Shown here: one piece after another, positions 17,301 through 26,277 of the stretch | Layout of the letters: every line of letters begins with the position of its first letter | Numbering within the stretch: position 1 is the stretch's first letter | Origin: 2-12-FULL-35-15 sp036386835 | GTDB taxonomy: Bacteria; Bacteroidota; Bacteroidia; 2-12-FULL-35-15 | Length of the DNA: 64,000 bases | Reading direction: 5' to 3' | Assembly (NCBI GenBank): GCA_036386835.1 | Contig: DASVUX010000050.1 | Location: 1-64,000, forward strand | The notes under the pieces: model-generated | Seen by the model: only the letters and a program-made list of their open reading frames with translations | Database searches by the model: none | Told to the model about the DNA's origin: nothing | Made by a program: the position numbers and the translations under genes

Positions 17301-20300
17301 CGCGGTTGATTACGGTAAATCCGATGGATAACGCCAACTTTAATTATGGAGGATCTACTACTTTCTGTCAGACCGGTACAAACCCTAATGCGGTAATTAC
17401 AGGTCTTGCCGGTGGTACCTTTACTTCCAGCCCGGGTGGACTATCAATCAACCCGTCAACAGGTACGATAAATCTTGCAGCGAGTGCGTTAAATACTTAC
17501 AATGTAACATACAATACGAATGGCCCTTGCCCGAACAGCTTTACGCTGCCGGTAACAATTACAAGTGCGCCCTCAGCAAGTTTCACTTATGCAGGTCCTT
17601 ATTGCCAGTCAGCGTCCAATCCGTTACCTACATTCGGTGCCGGTGCCAGCGGTGGTACATTTACTTCTACAGCGGGGCTTAACTTTGTAAATGTTAATAC
17701 CGGACAGATAAATCTTTCTACAAGCACACCGGGAACTTACACTGTTACGAATTCTATCGCAGCAGGCGGAGGATGCTCTGCAGCAACAGCAACTGCGAGC
17801 GTAACAATTACGCCTTCACCTGTTGTAACTGCAACTCCCGCCAGTCAAACGATCTGCTCGGGTACTGCGACCGGAATCGCTTTATCAAGCTCAATTGCTG
17901 GAACTACCTATAACTGGACGGTTTCTCAAAGCGGAGTTTCAGGAGCTTCTGCAGGTTCAGGAAGCTCTATTGCGCAGACTTTATCAACAACAGGTGCCGT
18001 TGCAGGAACAGCAACTTATACAATAACTTCTTCCGCAGGAGGATGTGCAGGAAACACTTTAACAGTTACTATTACTGTTAATCCTGTACCTACAGCCACA
18101 CCAAGTCCTGTAGCACAAACCATCTGTTCAGGAAACACAACCAGTATTTCGCTGACAGGTAACCTGCCGGGAACAACATTCGCCTGGGCAGCGCCAACAC
18201 AAACCGGTGCCACCGGCGGTGCAGCAGGAACAGGAACCAGTATAGTACAGGCACTTACGGCAACTGGAGCAGGAGCAGGCACTGTAACATATAATATCAT
18301 CCCGACAGCCAACTCATGCCCGGGATCATCCGTACCCGTGATCATCACAGTTAATCCTGCACCTGCAATAACAGCCACACCGGCAGCAGCCACAATATGC
18401 TCAGGGGCGGCCACTTCCGTGAATCTTACAAGTACGGTGGCCGGAACCACATTTACATGGGTTGCTTCTAATGGTGCCGGAATTTCAGGTGCTTCAGCAG
18501 GTTCGGGAAGTTCAATTAATCAGACATTAACCAATTCATCCTCGGCTTCAGGAACCGCTACCTATACAGTGACGCCATCGGCTTCAGGTTGTCCGGGAAC
18601 ACCAACCACAGTAACAATAACCGTTAACCCGATCCCAACAGTTACACCAAGCCCGACATCCCAGACAATTTGCTCAGGATCTGTTACAAGCATAAACCTT
18701 TCGGGTTCACTTCCGGGGACTACTTTTGCATGGGGAGCTCCCACTCAAAGCGGTGCGACAGGCGGAACAGCAGGAAGCGGAGCCTCAATTGCCCAGACAT
18801 TATTGACTTCAGGGGCATCAGCAGGGACGGTGACTTATAATATTGTACCATCTGCTAATTCCTGTACAGGTCCTGCGGTTCCCGTGGTTATCACTGTTAG
18901 CCCGGTACCTTTCGCTACAGCAACGCCTTCATCGGCTACGATCTGTTCAGGCGCTTCTACTGCTATCAACCTGAGCAGCTTCACCTCCGGTACAACATTC
19001 ACATGGACTGCAGGCAATGGGGCAGGGATCTCCGGGGCAAGCGCTGGTTCAGGAGCATCAATTTCACAAATACTTACAAATTCCGGTACTGCGCAAGGCA
19101 CGGCCACATATACGGTAACACCTTCTGCATCCGGATGTCCCGGAAATCCTATCACAGTTACGATAACAGTTAACCCGGTTCCGGGTGTTACCGCAACACC
19201 TCCGGGTCAATCGATCTGTTCAGGTAACACAACTGCAATTTCACTCAGCAGTTCAGTTGCAGGAGCAACGTTCAGCTGGGCTGCACCAACACAATCAGGT
19301 GCATCCGGAGGGGCAGCAGGGAGCGGTGCTTCTATAGCGCAGACATTAACTGCAACCGGAGCTTCAGCAGGTACTGTAACCTATAATATTATCCCAACAG
19401 CCAATTCCTGTCCGGGTACACCTCTGGCGGTTTCTGTAACAATAAATCCTAACCCTGTCGGAACAGCGACACCGGCTTCGGCTTCGATCTGCTCTGGAAC
19501 ATCTACCTCTGTAGTGCTTTCAAGTACTATTGCGGGAACTACTTATAGCTGGACCGCATCAGCTTCAGGTGCAAGCGGGGAGTCTGCAGGTTCAGGAAAT
19601 ACAATATCACAGGTACTTACTGCAACTGGTACAAGTTCAGGGACAGTAACCTACATCGTAACAGCCACCACACCTGCCGGATGCAGTTCCACAATGGCTC
19701 CGGTTGTAATTACGGTTAATCCAACACCAAATGTAAGCGCAACTCCTGCAAGTGCCACTATTTGTTCAGGATCGGCCACTGCAGTCGCATTAACAAGTAA
19801 TGTGTCAGGAACAACATTCTCATGGACAGTAAGCCAGTCGGATGTGAGTGGTGCAGCAGCAGGATCAGGTTCTTCTATTACTCAGACCCTGACAGCAACA
19901 GGTACCGTTGCGGGTTCAGCAGTTTATACCATCACTCCATCCGCCAGCGGTTGTGCTTCCGGATCACCTGTTACAGCTACGATAACAGTGAATCCTTTAC
20001 CAGTTGCAACAGCAACATCTTCAACACAGGATATCTGTGACGGATCAACTATAAATATTGGATTAAGCAGTAACCTGGGTGCAACAACTTATAGTTGGAC
20101 AGTGGTTCAAACAGGGGTCACAGGTGCGTCTGCAGGGTCAGGTAATTCGATCTCCCAGCTTTTAGGCCTTACAGCGCCTGCAACCGCGGGTTCTGCCATA
20201 TATACTGTTACACCTTCAGATAACGGATGTGCAGGAACACCGGTTACCATAACAGTTAACGTTAACCCGATCGACAACGCGGCATTCAGTTATTCATCTT

Positions 20301-22828
20301 CCACATTCTGTATTACCGGAACTGATCCCTCAGCTGTTATAACAGGAACCCCGGGAGGAATATTCAGTTTCAGCCCGACAGGACTTTCAATGACAGATAC
20401 ACAAACCGGTCTGATCGATCTTAGCGCAAGTACACTAGGTTCCTATAATATTACATACCAGACCAACGGAGCATGCCCAAGCAGCAGTGTAGTGATTGTT
20501 ACGATCACAAATGCTCCAAGCGCAGTGTTCAGCTACACTTCGGTGTGCTCAACAGATCCTAATCCGGTTCCTTTGTTTGGGGCAGGAGCAAGTGCCGGTA
20601 TGTTTACCGCTTCTCCGGCAGGAATCGTTTTTATTGATCCTGCAACAGGTGAGATAGATCTTATAACTTCTACTCCCGGCTCATACCTGATCACTAATTC
20701 GATTACAGCAGGCGGAGGTTGTGCAGCAGCAACTGCCAGCGACAGCATCACCATCGACCAGGCAGCAACAGTTGATGCAGGTGTGAGCGATACGATCTGT
20801 GAACTGGAAACAATAACGCTTGCAGCTATTATGGGCGGCAGTGCGGGAACTGTTACCTGGACAACCAATGGTACGGGTACATTCAACAATGCGAATTCGC
20901 CATCTGCCGTATATACGCCATCTTCAGCTGATATTACTGCGGGTACAGCCGTATTAACCGTAACCACCGATGATCCGATTGGCGGATGTGCTTCAGTAAC
21001 TGACTTTATGGTACTTACAATCACTCCGCTTGACAGTGCAGACTTCACATATTCGGGAAGTACCTTCTGCCAGTCAGGTACTAATCCGGTTCCTGTAGTT
21101 GCAGGGGTACCGGGAGGAATGTTCACTGCTTCACCGGCAGGTTTAGTATTTGTTAACGCACTGACAGGAGAAATAGACCTTAGTTCGAGTGTCCTCGGAA
21201 CATATGATGTTGTGTACAGTACAAACGGTCCTTGTCCGAGCAGTGATACGGCTTCAATAACAATTTCAGATGCACCTGAAGCAACCTTTACTTTCAGCAA
21301 TACAACGACATCTTTCTGTCAGTCGGATGCCAACCCGGTTCCTGTTTTTGCAACAGGCGCCAGTGCAGGGGCTTTCACAGCGAACCCTGCAGGCCTTGTA
21401 TTTGTAAGTACTTCTACAGGTGAGGTGGATCTTCAGAATTCAACCCCTGGGACATACACAATAATCAATAACATTGTTGCAGCGGGAGGCTGCGCATCAG
21501 CGGTGGATTCCCTTGTTATTACGATCGATCAGCCTGCTACGGTAGATGCGGGTCCTGATGCCACCGTATGTGCAGGTACTGTGTACTCAATTACAGGTGC
21601 TTCAATAGGTGGAGCAGCTACCAGTTCCGTGTGGACAACAAGTGGCAGTGGTACCTTCAATGATGATTCACTCCTGACTGCTGTATATACACCTTCAGCA
21701 GCAGATACCGCTTCAGGAACAGTGGTGCTGTACCTGACAAGCAATGATCCTGCAGGAATCTGCAGTATGGTAGCCGACAGCATGGTACTTACAATAACTC
21801 CTTTGCCTCAGACGCCTGTGGTTACCAATCCTGCTCCATATTGCGCAGGTGCAGCATTAACGCCTGTTACTTTCCCGGGGTCGGGAGGAACAGTAACCTG
21901 GTATTCAGATGCGGCATTAACCAATTCGATAGGTACCGGGAATCCTTTCACTCCAACAGGCATCACAGCAACGGATACTATTTACGTTACGGAAACTGTA
22001 GGTTCTTGTGGAAGCGTTTCTTCCCAGGTAATAATCACGTTTAACCCGGTACCTGTTGCAGATTCCTCAACATCTGTGATTTCAGGAGCTACCTGCGGAC
22101 AAAGCACCGGTTCCATTACAAATGTTACAATAGTATCAGGACAGGCGCCTCTGACTTATCTTTGGGAAGATGCTTCGGGAAATACCGTAGGTACTTCGCT
22201 TGATCTTACAAACGTAGGTCCTGGTGTATATACCTTGACAATTACGGATGCAAATGGCTGTACGGCAACACTTGGCGGGGGGAACGGAACAACCGTAACT
22301 TCAACAAGCGGTGTAACAGCTTCATTCACTTCTGATGTGATAACAGGTGAAAAGCCATTGCCGGTTAGCTTTACAAATACAAGCATTGGTGGTGTTAGCT
22401 ATACCTGGATGTTCCCTGATGGTACCAGTTCAAATACATTGAACGCAAGTTTTGTATTCACAGAATTAGGAATGAATACGATTTGCCTGGTAGCTGATAA
22501 TGGTGTAGGCTGCGCAGACACTGCTTGTGCAGAGATTGATGTCTTCCAGAATTCAGTATTTGTGATACCAAATGTATTCACTCCAAATGGTGATGACGTA
22601 AACGATGTATTTACAGTAAAGAATGTGGGTCTTGAAACTATGGATGCACAGATATTCAACCGTTGGGGCCAGAAACAATACGAGTGGCATACAACTAACG
22701 GTGGTTGGGATGGGCGCACAGCTTCAGGAGTTATAGTTCCGGACGGCACTTATTATTTCATGATCAGTGCGAAGGGATATGATGGAAAAGAATATTTTGA
22801 AAAAGGCTCATTTGAGTTGATCAGGTAG
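14351..22828 (+). CDS. Giant repetitive T9SS type B cell-surface protein (SprB/adhesin-like)
   Basis: 2825 residues. A signal peptide (1-21) is followed by a cysteine-containing N-terminal domain (about 22-175) and a bridging region. Then come seven Ig/PKD-like repeats of about 75 residues (about 469-990), nine PKD-like repeats of about 91 residues (about 1155-1972), a further set of related GGxF-type and PKD-like modules, and a PKD fold near 2660-2730. The last ~90 residues begin V-F-T-P-N-G-D-D-V-N-D and include N-R-W-G and W-D-G-R, the signature of the gliding-motility-associated C-terminal domain recognised by T9SS. Lys is very scarce and Thr/Ser/Gly/Pro abundant. Probable role: surface adhesion or gliding; no enzymatic motif was seen. 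A strong terminator follows. Confidence 0.9.
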   Translation: MKRILFFFSAILFLSSGNLFSQGSSCANATAFCGNSSFANNTSTTSQSGPSYGCLGSQPNPAWFFIKTTGTGPMNYTINQVNGGGTGIDVDFIAWGPFTSMANACNNLTGSCFSDHDCTGLIEDCSYSTAAVENMQINSAGPGLFYVILITNYADQAGTITFTQNTGPPSDCSITCPSVTSGNGFVVPSSTTPVTYSNVPATVACSAAPIVMQASPYAPFGNPITPGIMISFTSNANNTLQINWYENGGFILCSGPVGAGCQNQIPTNYDNDIQYSTMSPSATNQIEFCETTTTGGDIPYTITDVSSGTVINSGTWTTNAGCTTVTIPPGTITGVSSWTISPACPGCLATTDWGAAQFNPGVAPAGTYSICYSFDPPGTCPTYTYCQSITVTNPNNPAWTTPPAMCANASSINLNTFITGTTGGTWSGTGVSGSTFNPATSGAGTFNITYTVGSGTCAASQVHAITVNPVPSVSITPASATVCAGQSVTLNASPSPAGGTYLWSPGGSTSSGITVSPGSSTTYTVTYSLSGCTATATRLITVNPVPTVSVTSPAPVCAGNSGTLTANPSIAGGTYSWSPGGTTAQTLTASPGSTTSYTVTYTLSGCSNTGVGTITVNPVPTVGITASATTVCAGQSTTLTANPSTGGGTYLWAPGGSTASAITVSPGASTTYTVTYTLSGCTATATRLITVNPVPTVSVTSPPAVCAGNSATLTANPSIAGGTYSWSPGGSTAQTLTASPASTTSYTVTYTLSGCTNTGVGTITVNPIPTVSINASASSICAGQSTTLTANPSVAGGTYAWAPGGASTNAITVSPGSNTTYTVTYTLSGCTATSASLITVNAIPAVSVNTPPAICAGSSATLIASPAPGGGTYSWSPGGATTQSITVTPAFNTTYTVTYTLSGCSGTGTGTVTVNPMPTVGITPATATICAGQSSTLNASPSPAGGTYSWSPGGATTSSITVSPAASTTYTVTYTLSGCIATNTRLITVNPMDNANFNYGGSTTFCQTGTNPNAVITGLAGGTFTSSPGGLSINPSTGTINLAASALNTYNVTYNTNGPCPNSFTLPVTITSAPSASFTYAGPYCQSASNPLPTFGAGASGGTFTSTAGLNFVNVNTGQINLSTSTPGTYTVTNSIAAGGGCSAATATASVTITPSPVVTATPASQTICSGTATGIALSSSIAGTTYNWTVSQSGVSGASAGSGSSIAQTLSTTGAVAGTATYTITSSAGGCAGNTLTVTITVNPVPTATPSPVAQTICSGNTTSISLTGNLPGTTFAWAAPTQTGATGGAAGTGTSIVQALTATGAGAGTVTYNIIPTANSCPGSSVPVIITVNPAPAITATPAAATICSGAATSVNLTSTVAGTTFTWVASNGAGISGASAGSGSSINQTLTNSSSASGTATYTVTPSASGCPGTPTTVTITVNPIPTVTPSPTSQTICSGSVTSINLSGSLPGTTFAWGAPTQSGATGGTAGSGASIAQTLLTSGASAGTVTYNIVPSANSCTGPAVPVVITVSPVPFATATPSSATICSGASTAINLSSFTSGTTFTWTAGNGAGISGASAGSGASISQILTNSGTAQGTATYTVTPSASGCPGNPITVTITVNPVPGVTATPPGQSICSGNTTAISLSSSVAGATFSWAAPTQSGASGGAAGSGASIAQTLTATGASAGTVTYNIIPTANSCPGTPLAVSVTINPNPVGTATPASASICSGTSTSVVLSSTIAGTTYSWTASASGASGESAGSGNTISQVLTATGTSSGTVTYIVTATTPAGCSSTMAPVVITVNPTPNVSATPASATICSGSATAVALTSNVSGTTFSWTVSQSDVSGAAAGSGSSITQTLTATGTVAGSAVYTITPSASGCASGSPVTATITVNPLPVATATSSTQDICDGSTINIGLSSNLGATTYSWTVVQTGVTGASAGSGNSISQLLGLTAPATAGSAIYTVTPSDNGCAGTPVTITVNVNPIDNAAFSYSSSTFCITGTDPSAVITGTPGGIFSFSPTGLSMTDTQTGLIDLSASTLGSYNITYQTNGACPSSSVVIVTITNAPSAVFSYTSVCSTDPNPVPLFGAGASAGMFTASPAGIVFIDPATGEIDLITSTPGSYLITNSITAGGGCAAATASDSITIDQAATVDAGVSDTICELETITLAAIMGGSAGTVTWTTNGTGTFNNANSPSAVYTPSSADITAGTAVLTVTTDDPIGGCASVTDFMVLTITPLDSADFTYSGSTFCQSGTNPVPVVAGVPGGMFTASPAGLVFVNALTGEIDLSSSVLGTYDVVYSTNGPCPSSDTASITISDAPEATFTFSNTTTSFCQSDANPVPVFATGASAGAFTANPAGLVFVSTSTGEVDLQNSTPGTYTIINNIVAAGGCASAVDSLVITIDQPATVDAGPDATVCAGTVYSITGASIGGAATSSVWTTSGSGTFNDDSLLTAVYTPSAADTASGTVVLYLTSNDPAGICSMVADSMVLTITPLPQTPVVTNPAPYCAGAALTPVTFPGSGGTVTWYSDAALTNSIGTGNPFTPTGITATDTIYVTETVGSCGSVSSQVIITFNPVPVADSSTSVISGATCGQSTGSITNVTIVSGQAPLTYLWEDASGNTVGTSLDLTNVGPGVYTLTITDANGCTATLGGGNGTTVTSTSGVTASFTSDVITGEKPLPVSFTNTSIGGVSYTWMFPDGTSSNTLNASFVFTELGMNTICLVADNGVGCADTACAEIDVFQNSVFVIPNVFTPNGDDVNDVFTVKNVGLETMDAQIFNRWGQKQYEWHTTNGGWDGRTASGVIVPDGTYYFMISAKGYDGKEYFEKGSFELIR
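15755..17320 (+). repeat. Seven tandem ~224-bp coding repeats in alternating A-B order
   Basis: Seven units of about 74-75 codons encode the pattern I/V-C-A-G-x-S-x-T-L, G-G-T-Y-x-W-x-P-G-G, T-Y-T-V-T-Y-x-L-S-G-C, ending I-T-V-N. Units 1, 3, 5 and 7 run A-T-A-T-R-L-I-T-V-N or a close variant after the Cys. Units 2, 4 and 6 run N-T-G-V-G-T-I-T-V-N or a close variant. The effective period is thus a pair of about 448 bp. Confidence 0.85.
17813..20266 (+). repeat. Nine tandem ~273-bp coding repeats (PKD-like)
   Basis: Nine units of about 91 codons share I-C-S-G (I-C-D-G in the last), G-T-T-F/Y-x-W, S-G-A-S-A-G-S-G-x-S-I-x-Q-x-L, and a C-x-G-near-end pattern closing with I-T-V-N. Units 2, 4 and 6 carry A-P-T-Q-x-G, and units 3 and 5 carry G-N-G-A-G-I-S-G. 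This again indicates duplication of two-unit blocks. The antisense open frames across this area arise from the repeat composition. Confidence 0.85.
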
Positions 22829-22847
22829 GACTGTAAAAATTCAGAGG

Positions 22848-22884
22848 ATCGGGATGCCGGGGAAACGGTATCCCGATTTTTTTT
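22848..22884 (+). terminator. Rho-independent terminator of the adhesin gene
   Basis: A 12-bp stem (ATCGGGATGCCG paired with CGGTATCCCGAT, one G-T pair) with loop GGGAAA is followed by eight T, starting 20 bases after the adhesin stop. The rest of the gap to 23003 is AT-rich with nothing I can name. Confidence 0.9.
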
Positions 22885-23002
22885 GCCCTTGTTAATAACA
22901 TTTTGAGTAAGTCAAAGGGCGCATCCAGCATGGTTTTCTTGCTTTTTAACCGGGATAAGAACTAATTTTCAAATAATTATCACTTTTTTTTTGAACTCGC
23001 TA

Positions 23003-23031
23003 TTGTTTATAATAAATAATTATTACCTTTG
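23003..23031 (+). promoter_or_regulatory. Promoter of the str-S10-spc-alpha ribosomal superoperon
   Basis: TTG at 23003-23005 and TACCTTTG at 23024-23031 are separated by 18 bases and match the Bacteroidota -33/-7 consensus. Transcription would begin near 23038, leaving a leader of about 60 bases before rpsL. The leader opens with a C-run (23036-23039) that can pair with a G-run (23048-23051). Confidence 0.65.
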
Positions 23032-23099
23032 CCCTCCCCAAAAAAGCGGGGGTTTGTTTTATTTATAGTAAAAATCGATAAAAATCTAATACCAGAAAA

Positions 23100-23504
23100 A
23101 TGCCTACTATCCAGCAATTAGTGCGTAAAGGAAGAACAAAAGCTGCTAACAAAAGTAAATCAGCAGCTCTTGAAGCAAGTCCTCAGAAACGTGGAGTTTG
23201 TACCCGTGTTTATACAACCACACCAAAAAAACCTAACTCTGCAATGAGAAAGGTTGCCCGTGTTCGTTTAACGAACAAAAAAGAGGTGAATGCATATATC
23301 CCGGGAGAAGGACATAACCTGCAGGAGCACTCTATCGTTCTTATCCGCGGTGGAAGGGTAAAAGATCTTCCTGGAGTCCGTTACCACATCGTACGTGGAG
23401 CGCTGGATACTTCCGGAGTTGACGGACGTAACCAAAGACGTTCAAAATACGGAACTAAAAAACCAAAGGCAGGAGCTAAAGCTGCACCGGCTAAAAAGAA
23501 ATAA
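23100..23504 (+). CDS. rpsL: 30S ribosomal protein S12
   Basis: 134 residues. T-T-P-K-K-P-N-S-A (40-48) and G-R-V-K-D-L-P-G-V-R (85-94) form the decoding-centre loops. Lysines are present at residues 43/44 and 88, where substitutions give streptomycin resistance in other bacteria, so this allele looks wild type. Asp89 is the usual methylthiolation site. It is the first gene of the superoperon and has a Lys/Ala-rich tail. Confidence 0.97.
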   Translation: MPTIQQLVRKGRTKAANKSKSAALEASPQKRGVCTRVYTTTPKKPNSAMRKVARVRLTNKKEVNAYIPGEGHNLQEHSIVLIRGGRVKDLPGVRYHIVRGALDTSGVDGRNQRRSKYGTKKPKAGAKAAPAKKK

Positions 23505-23578
23505 TAAAAAAAAACCGAGTTAGGATTTGAGTAAGGGTATTCCTGAAGCAACAAATACGAGCTCTAACATAAATAACA

Positions 23579-24046
23579 ATGAGAAAGACCAAAGCAAAAA
23601 AGAGAATCCTTTTACCGGATCCTAAATTCAATGATGTGTTAGTTACACGTTTTGTAAATAACCTGATGTATGATGGCAAAAAAAGCATTTCATATGACGT
23701 ATTTTATGATGCAATGGAAATTGTTCATAAAAGAACTGAGTCTGAAGGTTTAGATGTGTGGAAAAAAGCTTTGGCGAATGTTACACCGGCTGTTGAGGTT
23801 CGTAGCCGCAGGGTAGGTGGAGCAACATTCCAGATTCCTTCTGAGATCCGTCCGGAAAGAAAAGTGTCAATGGGTATTAAATGGATGATTCTTTATGCTC
23901 GTAAGCGTAATGAGAAATCAATGGCTCAGAAATTAGCAGGAGAGATCGTTGCAGCTTCTAAAGAAGAAGGTGCTGCTTTTAAAAAGAAAGAAGATGTTCA
24001 TAAAATGGCAGAGGCTAATAAAGCATTCTCTCATTTCAGATTTTAA
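23579..24046 (+). CDS. rpsG: 30S ribosomal protein S7
   Basis: 155 residues, close to the usual 156. It contains D-P-K-F-N-D-V-L-V-T-R-F-V-N near the start and E-V-R-S-R-R-V-G-G-A-T-F-Q-I-P in the 16S-binding loop. It assembles the 30S head. The 74-base spacer after rpsL is purine-rich. The stop codon is followed directly by a strong palindrome that separates it from fusA. Confidence 0.97.
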   Translation: MRKTKAKKRILLPDPKFNDVLVTRFVNNLMYDGKKSISYDVFYDAMEIVHKRTESEGLDVWKKALANVTPAVEVRSRRVGGATFQIPSEIRPERKVSMGIKWMILYARKRNEKSMAQKLAGEIVAASKEEGAAFKKKEDVHKMAEANKAFSHFRF

Positions 24047-24075
24047 TTAATCTTAGCGCTTAGCGCTAAGATTAA
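24047..24075 (+). repeat. Perfect inverted repeat between rpsG and fusA
   Basis: TTAATCTTAGCGCT and AGCGCTAAGATTAA flank one central T, a 14-base inverted repeat starting on the base after the rpsG stop. It has no T-run, so it is unlikely to be a full terminator. RNA processing, partial attenuation or mRNA-end protection are options. Confidence 0.8.
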
Positions 24076-24134
24076 ATTTATCCCGCTGCAGGGCAGGATC
24101 TCAACAGAATAAAAATAGAACAAAGAAAATAAAA

Positions 24135-26252
24135 ATGTCAGATTTAAGATATACAAGAAATATTGGAATTGCAGCTCACATTGATGCGGGTAAAACTACA
24201 TGTACGGAGCGTATCCTTTATTACACAGGTGTTACGCATAAGATTGGTGAGGTGCACGATGGGGCAGCTACTATGGACTGGATGGTACAGGAGCAGGAAC
24301 GTGGTATAACAATCACATCCGCTGCTACTACCTGTTTCTGGAAGTACAGAGATCAGCAATACAAAGTGAATATTATTGATACCCCAGGCCACGTGGATTT
24401 CACTGTAGAGGTGAATCGTTCATTGCGTGTACTTGATGGGTTGGTTTTCTTGTTTTCTGCTGTTGATGGTGTTGAGCCACAATCTGAAACTAACTGGAGA
24501 CTTGCAAACAATTATAACGTAACCCGTTTAGGTTTCGTGAATAAAATGGACCGTTCGGGTGCCGACTTCTTAAACGTGGTAAAACAGGTGAAAGAAGTAT
24601 TGGGTGGAAATCCATTACCGCTTCAGTTGCCTATCGGTGCTGAAGAGACTTTCGTAGGTGTTGTTGATTTGATCAATAACCGCGGAATTGTTTGGAATGA
24701 AGAAGATAAAGGTATGACTTACAAAGTTGTTCCTATTCCTGAAGATATGATGGAAGATGTTACTTATTGGAGAGGCCAGCTTCTTGAAGCTATCGCTGAA
24801 TTCGATGAGTCGTTGATGGAAAAATTCTTCGAAGATCCTAACTCTATCACAGAAAGAGAAGTTCTTACAGCTTTACGCCAGGCATGTGTTGCGAATAAAG
24901 TAGTTCCGATGCTTTGCGGTTCAGCTTTCAAGAATAAAGGTGTTCAGACAATGCTGGATCTTGTTATGGAATTAATGCCTTCTCCTTTGGACAAGGACGT
25001 TACTCACGGAACAAATCCTGACACTGATGAGCCTGTTACACGTAAACCGGATGTAAAAGAGCCTTTCACAGCTCTTGCATTTAAGATCGCAACAGATCCT
25101 TTCGTAGGACGTTTGTGTTTCTTCCGTGCTTATTCCGGACGTTTGGATGCAGGTTCTTATGTATTGAACACACGCAGCGGAAATAAGGAGCGTATCTCCC
25201 GTATCTTCCAGATGCACGCAAACAAACAAAATGCAATTGATTTTATTGAAGCGGGAGATATCGGAGCGGCAGTTGGATTTAAAGACATCCGTACAGGAGA
25301 TACTTTATGTGATGAAAAGCACCCGATCGTTCTTGAAGCAATGAATTTCCCTGAGCCTGTTATCGGTGTTGCCATTGAGCCTAAAACTCAGGCAGATCTT
25401 GATAAACTAGGAGTTGCATTGAATAAATTATCTGAAGAGGATCCTACTTTCCGCGTTAAAACGGATGAGGACAGCGGGCAGACGATCATCAGCGGTATGG
25501 GTGAGCTTCACCTTGAGATCATTGTTGACCGTTTGAAGCGTGAATTCAAAGTAGAGGTTAACCAGGGTGCTCCTCAGGTATCTTACAAAGAAACTATCAA
25601 TGGTTCTGTAGAGCACCGTGAAGTATATAAGAAACAATCCGGTGGTCGTGGTAAATTTGCCGACATTAAATTTGTGGCATCTCCGGTTGACGCTGATTGG
25701 GATATCGTTAAAGATGGCGGATTACAGTTCATCAATGAGATTTCAGGTGGTAACATTCCCCGCGAATTTATTCCTGCAGTTGAAAAAGGATTCAAGCAGG
25801 CAATGGTTAACGGTGTATTAGCCGGGTACCCGATGGATTCATTGAAGATCCGTTTAATTGATGGTTCTTACCATAATGTCGATTCAGATGCATTATCATT
25901 TGAGATCGCAGCCCGCACAGCTTTCCGTGAAGCATTACCGAAATGTAAACCTGTATTGTTAGAGCCGATCATGAAAATCGAGGTTCTTACTCCTGAGCAG
26001 AACATGGGTGATGTTGTAGGTGACTTGAACAAGCGCAGAGGCCAGATCGAAGGAATGGATTCTAAAGGTGTAACCCAGGTTATCAAAGCAAAAGTTCCAT
26101 TGTCAGAGATGTTTGGTTATGTAACTCAGTTACGTACCATCACTTCAGGACGTGCAACAAGCACTATGGAATTCGACCACTATGCTGAAACGCCACGTAA
26201 CATCGCTGATGACGTGATCGCAAAAGCAAAAGGTAAAGCAGAAAAAGTTTAA
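24135..26252 (+). CDS. fusA: Translation elongation factor G
   Basis: 705 residues. GTPase motifs are A-H-I-D-A-G-K-T-T near residue 15 (G1), R-G-I-T-I near 58, D-T-P-G-H near 86 and N-K-M-D near 140. Domain IV and the C-terminal G-Y-V-T-Q-L-R-T segment are complete. It drives ribosomal translocation and recycling. It stands directly before rpsJ with only 25 bases between and no tuf gene, the arrangement typical of Bacteroidota. Confidence 0.97.
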   Translation: MSDLRYTRNIGIAAHIDAGKTTCTERILYYTGVTHKIGEVHDGAATMDWMVQEQERGITITSAATTCFWKYRDQQYKVNIIDTPGHVDFTVEVNRSLRVLDGLVFLFSAVDGVEPQSETNWRLANNYNVTRLGFVNKMDRSGADFLNVVKQVKEVLGGNPLPLQLPIGAEETFVGVVDLINNRGIVWNEEDKGMTYKVVPIPEDMMEDVTYWRGQLLEAIAEFDESLMEKFFEDPNSITEREVLTALRQACVANKVVPMLCGSAFKNKGVQTMLDLVMELMPSPLDKDVTHGTNPDTDEPVTRKPDVKEPFTALAFKIATDPFVGRLCFFRAYSGRLDAGSYVLNTRSGNKERISRIFQMHANKQNAIDFIEAGDIGAAVGFKDIRTGDTLCDEKHPIVLEAMNFPEPVIGVAIEPKTQADLDKLGVALNKLSEEDPTFRVKTDEDSGQTIISGMGELHLEIIVDRLKREFKVEVNQGAPQVSYKETINGSVEHREVYKKQSGGRGKFADIKFVASPVDADWDIVKDGGLQFINEISGGNIPREFIPAVEKGFKQAMVNGVLAGYPMDSLKIRLIDGSYHNVDSDALSFEIAARTAFREALPKCKPVLLEPIMKIEVLTPEQNMGDVVGDLNKRRGQIEGMDSKGVTQVIKAKVPLSEMFGYVTQLRTITSGRATSTMEFDHYAETPRNIADDVIAKAKGKAEKV

Positions 26253-26277
26253 TATCTAACGTTCTTTATAAATAATC

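Noticed and set aside
15755..20266. Regularly spaced DNA repeats that could be mistaken for a CRISPR array
   Set aside because: The units are 220-275 bp, in frame, imperfect and encode Ig/PKD-like domains; there are no short identical repeats with unique spacers and no cas genes.
20533..21300. Long open frame of 255 codons antisense to the adhesin (also 18016-18450)
   Set aside because: It arises from the Thr/Ser/Gly/Ala-rich codon pattern of the repeats on the other strand; the translated protein is Val/Ala/Pro low complexity with no domain or start context.
24076..24134. Small coding gene or riboswitch between rpsG and fusA
   Set aside because: Only about 60 bases remain after the palindrome, with no ORF and no recognisable aptamer.
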